DNA from: Clostridia bacterium
Lineage (GTDB): Bacteria; Bacillota; Clostridia; Oscillospirales; CAG-272
Assembly (NCBI GenBank): GCA_017382555.1
Contig: JAFOAB010000199.1
Coordinates: 1 to 7,986, forward strand
Direction of reading: 5' to 3'
Length of the DNA: 7,986 nucleotides
Both the position numbers and the translations under genes were made by a program. This document shows, in pieces, positions 1 through 6,838 of the stretch (its first letter is position 1; each line of letters starts with the position of its first letter). The notes below the pieces were generated by a model. The model ran no database searches and was not told the origin of the DNA. It was given only the letters and a program-made list of their open reading frames with translations.

Positions 1-1
1 C

Positions 2-2112
2 GAGGGTCTTGACGGCACAGAGCTCGCTATCTCCGAATCACAGGAGCGTATGGCTGTTGTAGTTGAGGCAAAGGACGTTGACCGCTTTATGGAGCTTGCG
101 GCTATGGAGAACCTTGAAGCAACCGTCGTTGCCACAGTTACGCCGACCCCAGACTTACCATGACCTGGAACGGCAAGACAATAGTTGACCTCTCCCGTGA
201 GTTCCTTAACTCTAACGGCGCTGATAAGCATATCACCGTTGCTCCCGCAAAGCCCGCAATCGAGGCTAAGAAGGTAACGGGAAGCTTTACCGAAAATTAC
301 ACCGCACTCGCGGAGGATCTCAACATCTGCTCCAAGCGCGGACTTTCCGAGCGCTTTGACTCCACCATCGGTGCAGGCACCGTGCTTATGCCCTTCGGCG
401 GTAAGAATCAGCTTACCCCCATTCAGGCAATGGTACAGAAGATCTCCGTAGAAAAGAAGCACACCGACGATTGCTCCGTTATGTCCTGGGGCTACAACCC
501 CTTCATTACCGAGCAGAGTCCCTACCACGGTGCTTATCTCGCGGTTATCGAGTCCGTATGTAAGCTTATCGCTACCGGCGCTAAGTTTGAGGACGTTTAC
601 CTCACCTTCCAGGAGTATTTTGAAAAGCTCGGTAAGGATGCAAAGCGTTGGGGCAAGCCCCTTGCGGCTCTCCTTGGTGCCTTCAAGGCACAGATGGAGC
701 TTGGAATCGGCTCTATCGGCGGCAAGGACTCCATGAGCGGCTCCTTCGAGCAGCTTGACGTTCCCCCCACGCTCGTTTCATTTGCCATCACCACCGAGAA
801 GGTTGGCGATATCGTTTCTCCCGAATTTAAGAAAGCGGGAAACAAGGTCGTTCTTATAGCTCCCGAGCTTGATAAGAACGGTCTCCCCGTTACCGCATCT
901 CTTATTGCTTGCTTCGATAAGGTAACCGCACTCCTCCGCTCCGGCAAGGCAGTTTCCTGCTACACTCCCGGTATGGGCGGCATCGCTGAAGCGGTTATGA
1001 AGATGGCATTCGGTAACTCCCTCGGCTTTAAGTATGCAGACGGTATTACCGTAGAGGAGATATTCGGCTATAACTACGGCGCATTCCTCGTTGAGGTTGC
1101 GGCTGATTGTGAGGACGGCAAGCTTATCGGTACCGTTACCGATGAGGCGGCTATCGTTCTCGGCAACGAAAAGCTCGCGCTTGATGCGCTTCTTAACGCT
1201 TACGAAAACAAGCTTGAGAGCGTATTCAGCTGCAATATTCCCGAAAGCAAGGGCGCGATGAAGAACTTTGAATACAAGGCAAGCTCTTATCCCGCACCCG
1301 CAGTTAAGCACGCAAAGCCCAAGGTGCTTATCCCCGCATTCCCCGGCACGAACTGTGAGTTTGACAGCGCAAAGGCAGTTCGCGACGCAGGCGCAGAGCC
1401 GGAGATCTTCGTAGTACGCAACCTTAACGCCTCCGCTATCAGCGAGAGCATTGACGGCTTTGCAAAGAGCCTCAAGGATGCGCAGATGGTCTTCATCCCC
1501 GGTGGCTTCTCCGGTGGTGACGAGCCCGACGGAAGCGGTAAGTTTATCACCGCATTCTTCCGTAACGCCGCAATCAAGGAGGGCGTAACCGACCTGCTTG
1601 AGAACCGCGACGGACTTATGTGCGGTATCTGCAACGGCTTCCAGGCTCTTATCAAGCTCGGACTTGTTCCGTACGGTAAGATCATCGATACCGATGATAC
1701 CTGTCCTACCCTCACCTTCAACACCATTGCGCGCCACCAGAGCCGCATCGTACGCACGCGTATCGCCTCCAACAAGTCCCCGTGGCTTGCATACACCAAC
1801 GTAGGCGACGTTTACAGCGTGCCGATCTCCCACGGCGAGGGACGCTTTATCGCAAGCGAGGAGCTTATCGCTCAGCTTGCGGCAAACGGCCAGATCGCTA
1901 CGCAGTACGTTGACCTTAGCGGCAACGCAACCGCAGACGTTCACTTCAATCCCAACGATTCTATGTACGCTATCGAGGGTATCACCTCTCCCGACGGACG
2001 TGTATTCGGTAAGATGGGACACAGCGAGCGTATAGGCAAGGGCCTTTACAAGAACGTACCCGGCAATTACGACATCCGTATGTTTGAGGCGGCAGTTAAG
2101 TATTTCAAATAA
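2..2112 (+). CDS. purL: Phosphoribosylformylglycinamidine synthase (FGAM synthase), C-terminal part, frameshifted
   Basis: PurL makes FGAM from FGAR, glutamine and ATP, the fourth step of cytosolic purine synthesis. The gene enters from outside the window. Bases 2-142 read EGLDGTELAISESQ..., then the frame changes and the rest reads ADPRLTMTWNGK from base 142 to the TAA at 2110. The ATG at 160 is therefore internal, not the start. Counting from that Met, residues 1 to about 370 are the second AIRS-like synthase half, with GGKDSMSG around Lys189. Residues about 385-650 are a class I glutamine amidotransferase domain, with GTNCEFD near 396-402, the nucleophile Cys491 in CGICNGFQ, SHGEGRF near 557, and the His621/Glu623 pair in GHSER. 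About 700 residues are visible of the roughly 1,230 usual for single-chain clostridial PurL, so the 5' part is missing only because the window is cut. fhs follows after 26 bases. Family assignment is certain; whether the frame break is real is not. Confidence 0.93.
137..163 (+). other. Apparent one-base deletion (frameshift) in purL
   Basis: Up to the ACG at 140-142 the PurL sequence is read with codons starting at 2, 5, 8 and so on. After it, the conserved continuation A-D-P-R-L-T-M is read from 142, one base earlier than expected. The upstream frame stops at TGA 161-163. A single lost base, for example a G in ACGGCC, would explain it. There is no X-XXY-YYZ slippery heptamer, so programmed -1 frameshifting is unlikely. 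A CCCC run lies at 147-150. The break may be a base-calling or assembly error. Confidence 0.8.
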
Positions 2113-2138
2113 TCAGATTTTTATCGGAGGATAAAAAA

Positions 2139-3815
2139 ATGGCTTACAAAACCGATATCGAGATAGCACAGGAATGTCAAATGGAGCATATAACGGAGAT
2201 CGCAAAGCGCGCTCACGTTGATGCAAAATATATCGAACAGTACGGCAATTACAAGGCAAAGGTAGACCCTGCACTTCTTAACGAGGAGGGACGTGAGAAC
2301 GGCAAGCTCATACTTGTTACCGCCATCACTCCCACCCCTGCGGGTGAGGGTAAGACCACAACCACCATCGGACTTGCAGACGGACTTAGGAGAATCGGCA
2401 AGGACGTTACCGTTGCACTTCGCGAGCCCTCACTCGGACCCGTATTCGGCGTTAAGGGCGGCGCTGCGGGTGGCGGTTATGCGCAGGTAGTTCCCATGGA
2501 GGATATCAACCTCCACTTTACGGGTGACTTCCACGCAATCGGTGCGGCAAACAACCTGCTTGCGGCTATGCTTGATAACCACATTCAGCAGGGAAATGCG
2601 CTCGGCATTGACGTTAGAAAAATTACCTGGAAGCGCTGTGTGGATATGAATGACCGTCAGCTTCGCTTCGTTGTGGACGGTATGGGCGGCAAGGCAAACG
2701 GTGTACCGCGCGAGGACGGCTTTGAAATTACCGTAGCATCCGAGATAATGGCGGTGTTCTGCCTTTCCAACTCCATCACGGATATGAAGGAAAGACTTGC
2801 GCGCATCATCGTCGGCTACACCTATGATGATAAGCCCGTTACCGCAGGCGATCTTAAGGCTGTCGGCGCTATGACCGCACTCCTTAAGGATGCTATAAAG
2901 CCCAATCTCGTTCAGACACTCGAGGGCACTCCCGCGTTCGTACACGGCGGTCCCTTCGCTAATATCGCACACGGCTGTAACTCCGTTATGGCAACCAAGC
3001 TTGCCCTTAAGATGGGCGATTACACCGTTACCGAGGCAGGCTTCGGTGCGGATCTCGGTGCTGAGAAGTTCCTTGATATCAAGTGCCGTATGGCGGGTCT
3101 TACCCCCGATGCGGTAGTTGTCGTTGCAACCGTACGCGCACTCAAGATGCACGGCGGCCTTGCAAAGACCGAGCTTGCAAACGAGGATCTTGCGGCGCTG
3201 GAGAAGGGAATTCCCAACCTCCTCCGCCACGTTTCCAACATCAAGAACGTATATAAGCTTCCTTGTGTTGTTGCCGTTAACCGTTTCCCCACCGATACGG
3301 ATAATGAAATTGACTTCATTATCGCAAAGTGCCGCGAGCTTGGCGTAAACACCGTTCTTTCCACCGTATGGGCAGAGGGCGGCAAGGGCGGCGAGGCGCT
3401 TGCGCGCGAGGTCGTTCGCCTCTGCGAGGAGGAGAAGGGCGACTTCACCTTCAGCTATGACCTTGACTCCACCATTGAGGAGAAGATCGAGGCGATCGTT
3501 AAGAAGGTATACGGCGGAAACGGCATAACAATTATGCCCAACGCCAAGAAGCAGATCCAGCAGCTCACCGAGCTTGGATTTGATAAGTGCCCCGTATGTA
3601 TTGCGAAAACGCAGTACTCCTTCTCCGATGATCCCACAAAGCTCGGCGCACCCGAGAACTTTACCGTAACCGTAAAGAACGTAAAGGTCTCCGCAGGTGC
3701 AGGCTTTATCGTTGTTCTCACCGGCGATATTCTCACAATGCCGGGACTTCCCAAGTTCCCCGCGGCAGAGAAGATCGACGTTGACGAAAACGGCAAGATC
3801 ACAGGTCTCTTCTAA
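2139..3815 (+). CDS. fhs: Formate-tetrahydrofolate ligase (10-formyl-THF synthetase)
   Basis: Fhs joins formate to tetrahydrofolate using ATP, giving 10-formyl-tetrahydrofolate in the cytosol. That product feeds the formyl-transfer steps of purine synthesis and initiator-Met-tRNA formylation, and in acetogens it is an early step of the methyl branch of the Wood-Ljungdahl pathway. The 558 residues match the usual length of about 556. The ATP-binding loop TPTPAGEGKT is at residues 64-73, and the highly conserved EPSLGPVFGVKGG stretch begins at residue 96, followed by a Gly-rich segment and HFTGDFHAIGAANN to about 139. The frame is intact. The ATG at 2139 is set by GGAGG at 2126-2130, 8 bases upstream. 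It lies 26 bases after purL with no terminator between, so the two are probably co-transcribed; a strong terminator follows. Whether the cell makes acetate by Wood-Ljungdahl cannot be told from this gene, since many non-acetogenic Clostridia carry it. Confidence 0.97.
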   Translation: MAYKTDIEIAQECQMEHITEIAKRAHVDAKYIEQYGNYKAKVDPALLNEEGRENGKLILVTAITPTPAGEGKTTTTIGLADGLRRIGKDVTVALREPSLGPVFGVKGGAAGGGYAQVVPMEDINLHFTGDFHAIGAANNLLAAMLDNHIQQGNALGIDVRKITWKRCVDMNDRQLRFVVDGMGGKANGVPREDGFEITVASEIMAVFCLSNSITDMKERLARIIVGYTYDDKPVTAGDLKAVGAMTALLKDAIKPNLVQTLEGTPAFVHGGPFANIAHGCNSVMATKLALKMGDYTVTEAGFGADLGAEKFLDIKCRMAGLTPDAVVVVATVRALKMHGGLAKTELANEDLAALEKGIPNLLRHVSNIKNVYKLPCVVAVNRFPTDTDNEIDFIIAKCRELGVNTVLSTVWAEGGKGGEALAREVVRLCEEEKGDFTFSYDLDSTIEEKIEAIVKKVYGGNGITIMPNAKKQIQQLTELGFDKCPVCIAKTQYSFSDDPTKLGAPENFTVTVKNVKVSAGAGFIVVLTGDILTMPGLPKFPAAEKIDVDENGKITGLF

Positions 3816-3829
3816 TACAAATACTTGTT

Positions 3830-3865
3830 AAAACGGCTCAAATGTCTATGCATTTGAGCCGTTTT
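3830..3865 (+). terminator. Intrinsic terminator after fhs
   Basis: A perfect 15-bp stem (AAAACGGCTCAAATG at 3830-3844 with CATTTGAGCCGTTTT at 3851-3865) closes a 6-base loop. The stem ends in A4/T4, so a U-run lies at the 3' foot and the structure could work on both strands. It sits 15 bases after the fhs stop and closes the purL-fhs unit. Confidence 0.88.
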
Positions 3866-3888
3866 ATATTATAAAAAGTGTATAAGTG

Positions 3889-3917
3889 TTGAAATTTCGA
3901 TAATTAGAATGTTTAAT
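3889..3917 (+). promoter_or_regulatory. SigA-type promoter for the exported protein gene
   Basis: TTGAAA (3889-3894, 5 of 6 to TTGACA) and TTTAAT (3912-3917, 5 of 6 to TATAAT) are separated by exactly 17 bases in an AT-rich stretch. They lie just after the fhs terminator and about 38 bases before the ATG at 3956. Placement and match are good, but it is a prediction by eye. Confidence 0.6.
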
Positions 3918-3944
3918 TATATTAATACATTTTGTACTCTTAAA

Positions 3945-3949
3945 AGGAG
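3945..3949 (+). promoter_or_regulatory. Ribosome binding site that fixes the start at 3956
   Basis: AGGAG lies 6 bases before the ATG at 3956 and 13 before the in-frame TTG at 3963. The spacing favours the ATG, yet the signal peptide is encoded in the frame of the TTG. This mismatch is the evidence that a small indel lies between 3958 and 3963. Confidence 0.7.
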
Positions 3950-3955
3950 AGCGTT

Positions 3956-5079
3956 ATGAACTTTGTTGCTTTGCGCGCTTTTTGTGCTTTCGGTCGTTCC
4001 GTACGATGCGATTGCCGCAGAAAATACGCAGAGCGTCAGCGATGCCGTGGTGTATCTGAACGGTACTAACGGTTCAGACTCTAATAGCGGTAAAACTGCC
4101 GCAAAGGCAGTTAAAACACTCGCAAAGGCTGTCGAGGTTGCTAACACCTTTACGAATGCGGAGAATGTAACCGTTGTTGTCACGGGAATAACAAATCTTG
4201 CTGACAAGCAGCATAACCGACTACATCGGTTGCCGAAAGGGCACCCCGAATGCCGACGGCTCATACAGCTGGAGTGCGGAAACGCTTGTGCTTTCCCCCG
4301 GCTCCAACAGCGCGTGGGATGCTCGCCACGCCTGCGACCCCTCCGTTATCAAGGGAGTTTTCAATTATAACGGAACGGAATACAGCTACCTTATGGCATA
4401 CCTCGGCTGTACCTCGAACGATAGTCAGGAAAACAAGATAGGTCTTGCGGTTGCAAATGACCCTATGGGACCCTTCGTAAGGGTAGGCACTGAGCCGCTT
4501 GTAGATTTTAAGCTTGATCCGTCCTCAGAGGTTTTCCAATGGGGCGTCGGTCAGGCAAGCCTTGTAAGCATGGATAAGGCGGGCAAGGTATGGCTTTTCT
4601 ACACGAGAGGAGAGGTATCCGGAACGAAAACGGTTGTCAGAGAGTGTGATTTCTCCAATCTCAACGCTCCCGTAATGAGTGATGAGGTAAAGGTTTCAAC
4701 AAGCGGACTTACCAACCTCAACGGCAAGAGCGACTATATGAACAACGCAGACTTCGTATACGATCCCGATAACTACCGCTTCTATTCCGCATCCGACTCC
4801 CACCCCAATCCGTCGGACGAGCCGAACAACATCTCATCTACGTTCCGCGTTAATTATTTTAGCGGAACGAAGCTTAACGTCGGCATTTGGCAAACGCTTG
4901 AGCAGGTGGGCCCCGATGAAACGGGATGGGCCCGCAACCATAACGTGGGTCTCGTGCGCGACGAGTACGGACATCTGTATAATAAGGATTATATAACCGT
5001 TTATTATACGATGTCCAAAACGGGCAGCCAAAGTCTTTGGAGCTACAGAATATACGAGTATAATATTGAACTCAAGTGA
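3956..5079 (+). pseudogene. Disrupted exported protein: beta-helix start plus GH43-like five-bladed beta-propeller
   Basis: The parts of one exported protein lie in three frames. The ATG at 3956 has the promoter and ribosome binding site. The hydrophobic signal peptide (LLLCALFVLSVVPYDAIA, likely cut before AENTQS) is read from 3963 in a second frame. It continues as YLNGTNGSDSNSGKTAAKAV, typical of the first turn of right-handed beta-helix proteins. Near 4192-4215 sense passes to a third frame, open from 4192 to the TGA at 5077. That part, about 293 residues, resembles five-bladed propeller glycosidases: ACDPSVIKG (Asp codon 4336, candidate catalytic base), LMAYLGCT, IGLAVANDPMGPF, WGVGQASLV, NADFVYDP and RNHNVGLV. 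The likely role is binding or cleaving a glycan outside the cell; the substrate is unknown. The propeller has no start codon with a binding site or signal peptide of its own, so two genes are less likely than one broken gene. Losing two A bases from ATGAAAACTTTG would explain the first break. Sequencing indels remain possible. Confidence 0.65.
4192..5079 (+). CDS. Intact propeller segment of the disrupted gene (GH43-like fold)
   Basis: This is the longest open stretch of the broken gene, listed separately so that its limits are clear. An in-frame TAA at 4189-4191 precedes it. The first possible start is TTG 4198, which has no Shine-Dalgarno sequence. Recurrent D-x-A/S-V and G-x-A-x-S blade motifs are visible, together with many aromatic residues (W, Y, F) as in carbohydrate-binding propellers. 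The overall length of about 290 residues suits one complete five-bladed propeller. Catalytic residues cannot be assigned with certainty. The fold is inferred from motif spacing and may belong to a related family such as GH117 or an unclassified GH43-like group. Confidence 0.5.
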   Translation, partial: QILLTSSITDYIGCRKGTPNADGSYSWSAETLVLSPGSNSAWDARHACDPSVIKGVFNYNGTEYSYLMAYLGCTSNDSQENKIGLAVANDPMGPFVRVGTEPLVDFKLDPSSEVFQWGVGQASLVSMDKAGKVWLFYTRGEVSGTKTVVRECDFSNLNAPVMSDEVKVSTSGLTNLNGKSDYMNNADFVYDPDNYRFYSASDSHPNPSDEPNNISSTFRVNYFSGTKLNVGIWQTLEQVGPDETGWARNHNVGLVRDEYGHLYNKDYITVYYTMSKTGSQSLWSYRIYEYNIELK

Positions 5080-5089
5080 GAATAGTCAA

Positions 5090-5106
5090 CGCAATAATTA
5101 ATTGCG
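5090..5106. repeat. Small AT-rich inverted repeat
   Basis: CGCAAT and ATTGCG (6 bp each) flank a 5-base AATTA loop, 10 bases after the stop of the propeller reading frame. No T-run follows directly, so it is at best a weak terminator or an mRNA 3' end stem. Confidence 0.3.
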
Positions 5107-5151
5107 AGCAAAAAACACTTTAAACTTAATCCGCTAAAATGCTTAAGCAGT

Positions 5152-5194
5152 GTTGTGCCCCAAATTGTACCGACAGTACAATTTGGGGCACAAC
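5152..5194. repeat. Perfect 19-bp inverted repeat with 5-base loop
   Basis: GTTGTGCCCCAAATTGTAC (5152-5170) is exactly complementary to 5176-5194 across the loop CGACA. No T-run follows on either strand, so this is not a classical intrinsic terminator, although a stem this stable could end or protect the upstream transcript. It ends 15 bases before the -35 box of the ACT-MBL gene, so it could also be an operator or a copy of a dispersed palindromic repeat. Only one copy is seen here. Confidence 0.75.
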
Positions 5195-5209
5195 CCATTC
5201 GGCAAAGCC

Positions 5210-5237
5210 TTTACTTTTTTGATTTTTGTGTTATAAT
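5210..5237 (+). promoter_or_regulatory. SigA-type promoter of the ACT-MBL gene
   Basis: The -35 is TTTACT (5210-5215, 4 of 6), followed by a 16-base spacer and a perfect -10 TATAAT (5232-5237). A TGT directly before the -10 (5229-5231) makes it an extended -10. The GTG start lies 44 bases downstream of the -10, which leaves room for a short leader. Confidence 0.72.
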
Positions 5238-5281
5238 TACTTATATATGCTTCAATCCGCCTATAAAGAGAGGTAATTAAG

Positions 5282-6718
5282 GTGAAAAAGACGTACGTGA
5301 CTTCTATGCCCAACCACATCGGCGCGTTCTTGAAGGCAAGTAAATGCTTTTCGGAATTGGGCGTTAATATCACCCGTGTAAGCTATAACAAGGCTGTCGA
5401 TTCGCATACTCTGTTCCTTGATGCGGAGGGCACCGAGGAGCAGCTTAAGAGGGCAGATATGGAGCTGGAGAAGATAGGCTATCTTCCCGATGCATCAAAC
5501 AGAACAAGCATCGTGCTTTTGGAATTCTGTCTGCACGACGTTCCCGGCAGTGTAACAAGCCTTTTGATGCTTGTTTATGAATTCAACTTCAATATTTCCT
5601 ATATAAGCTCCCAGCAGAACGGTACGGATTACCAGTATTTCAAGATGGGTCTGTACGTTGACGATAAAAATAAGATTGCGGAATTTATAAAGGAAGCGGA
5701 AAAGCTTTGCAAGGTTCGCGTAATCGATTACAACAGCTCGGAAAAGGTGTACGATAACAGCATCTTCTACAGCACCTACGTTATGGGTCTTGCGCAGGTC
5801 GCGGGACTTTCGGAAAAGGTGAGCAACGAGCTGCTTGTGCGTGTAAATCTCGCAATGCAGACGCTTGACGAGCATGGCCTTTCCCCTTATCGCACGTTTG
5901 ATACTATCCACAAGTTTGCGGAGCTGCTCGGCGCTACGAAGGGCAAAAACTTTAACCCCCGTATCACCACGCATAAGATTACGGAAAATACCGAGATAAC
6001 GTTAATAGAGCCGCCTTGCGGAAGCAACACGATGATCATCAACAGCAACGGAAGGGTGCTGTTTGTGGACAGCGGATATGCTTGTTACAGGGAAGAGATG
6101 CTGGAGATCTTCAGGCAAATCCTGCCCGATTTCGACAGTATGGAAAAAACGGTGCTCGTAACCCATGCGGATCTCGACCACTGCGGTCTGCTTCCCATTT
6201 TTGACAAGGTAATCGCAAGCACAAAAACGGCACAAAGCCTCGATAACGAATTTAAGGGCAAAAACGGATTCAGAGAGGAAAATCCTCTCCACAGACCGTA
6301 TATTTACATTTGCAAGCTGCTTACGTCCTACGAGCCTGTCGACTCCTCCAAGTTGGTTCCCATGTGGCAGAACGTTGAAAAGCTGAATGCACCGCTGACC
6401 CAGATCGGATTTTTCGATTTTGAGGAGCTGCATTTTGAGGTCTACGAGGGTAAGGGCGGTCACCTGCCCGGTGAAATAGTGCTGATAGATTATGCAAAGC
6501 ACATTGCGATCACGGGTGACATTTATATCAATATGCGCGGCTTGACGGCAGAGCAGGCAGAGCATAATCAGTTTGCGCCCATACTGATGAAGTACGTGGA
6601 TTCCGACCAAAAGCTTTGTGCGGAGGAAAGAAAGGCGATATTGGACAGACTGGGCGTGGGCAAGTGGCAGATCTTCGGTGCGCACGGATTTAAGAAGGAC
6701 TATTCCGTAAATTCATAA
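5282..6718 (+). CDS. Two ACT domains fused to a metallo-beta-lactamase-fold hydrolase
   Basis: This 478-residue cytosolic protein has no signal peptide or membrane segment. Residues about 1-70 form one ACT domain (MPNHIGAF, then ELGVNITRVSYNKAVD) and about 75-155 a second (HDVPGSV, then FNFNISYISS). A helical linker spans about 160-225, and about 235-478 is a metallo-beta-lactamase domain. Metal ligands seen are the H295-A-D297-L-D299-H300 motif, His394 in GGHLPGE, Asp413 in ITGDIYIN and His468 in GAHG. The usual second His of HxHxDH is Asp297. ACT domains commonly bind amino acids and control metabolic enzymes; the MBL fold hydrolyses many kinds of substrate. A ligand-controlled hydrolase is therefore an inference and the substrate is unknown. 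The GTG start follows AGAGAGG (5267-5273) at 8 bases. It has its own promoter and terminator, so it is probably monocistronic. The domain calls are firm, the function is not. Confidence 0.85.
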   Translation: MKKTYVTSMPNHIGAFLKASKCFSELGVNITRVSYNKAVDSHTLFLDAEGTEEQLKRADMELEKIGYLPDASNRTSIVLLEFCLHDVPGSVTSLLMLVYEFNFNISYISSQQNGTDYQYFKMGLYVDDKNKIAEFIKEAEKLCKVRVIDYNSSEKVYDNSIFYSTYVMGLAQVAGLSEKVSNELLVRVNLAMQTLDEHGLSPYRTFDTIHKFAELLGATKGKNFNPRITTHKITENTEITLIEPPCGSNTMIINSNGRVLFVDSGYACYREEMLEIFRQILPDFDSMEKTVLVTHADLDHCGLLPIFDKVIASTKTAQSLDNEFKGKNGFREENPLHRPYIYICKLLTSYEPVDSSKLVPMWQNVEKLNAPLTQIGFFDFEELHFEVYEGKGGHLPGEIVLIDYAKHIAITGDIYINMRGLTAEQAEHNQFAPILMKYVDSDQKLCAEERKAILDRLGVGKWQIFGAHGFKKDYSVNS

Positions 6719-6733
6719 TGCTTTATAAATAAC

Positions 6734-6778
6734 AAGGGTGTGTAGGGAAATGCGTTTCCTTACACACCTTTTTGTTTT
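6734..6778 (+). terminator. Intrinsic terminator after the ACT-MBL gene
   Basis: GGTGTGTAGGGAAA (6737-6750) pairs with TTTCCTTACACACC (6755-6768) around a TGCG loop, with a single G-T wobble pair. The run TTTTTGTTTT (6769-6778) follows directly. It begins 15 bases after the stop codon. Confidence 0.9.
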
Positions 6779-6830
6779 ATACATATTTTGATATGGGGAG
6801 ATTTGCGTAAGGCTAAGGATGGCTCCCCGT

Positions 6831-6834
6831 GGAG
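6831..6834 (+). promoter_or_regulatory. Ribosome binding site supporting the start at 6839
   Basis: GGAG lies 4 bases before the ATG at 6839, slightly close but usable. The longer reading frame begins at TTG 6788, which has no Shine-Dalgarno sequence and would add a polar 17-residue tail ahead of the first membrane helix. Confidence 0.5.
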
Positions 6835-6838
6835 AGAT

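Noticed and set aside
137..163. Programmed ribosomal frameshifting in purL
   Set aside because: No slippery heptamer in the correct frame and no evident downstream stimulatory stem; PurL is not known to use recoding.
778..2022. Long open frame on the minus strand within purL (414 codons)
   Set aside because: It lies fully inside the conserved purL coding sequence, its translation is Cys- and Val-rich with no family signature, and it is explained by the codon bias of the plus strand.
160..2112. ATG at 160 as the true start of purL
   Set aside because: No Shine-Dalgarno sequence precedes it and conserved PurL sequence continues upstream in both frames, so this Met is internal.
2430..3230. Open frame on the minus strand within fhs (266 codons)
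   Set aside because: Antisense shadow of an intact, fully conserved gene; no ribosome binding site or recognisable domain.
5152..5194. Palindrome as a CRISPR repeat or a riboswitch
   Set aside because: Only one copy, no spacers, and a simple hairpin without the multi-helix layout or conserved core of a known riboswitch.
5143..5373. Small minus-strand open frame over the spacer and the 5' end of the ACT-MBL gene (76 codons)
   Set aside because: It crosses the palindrome, the promoter and the start of the real gene, and has no recognisable motif.
6002..6685. Open frame on the minus strand within the metallo-hydrolase gene (227 codons)
   Set aside because: Antisense to the MBL domain that holds all the metal-ligand motifs; no promoter, no domain.
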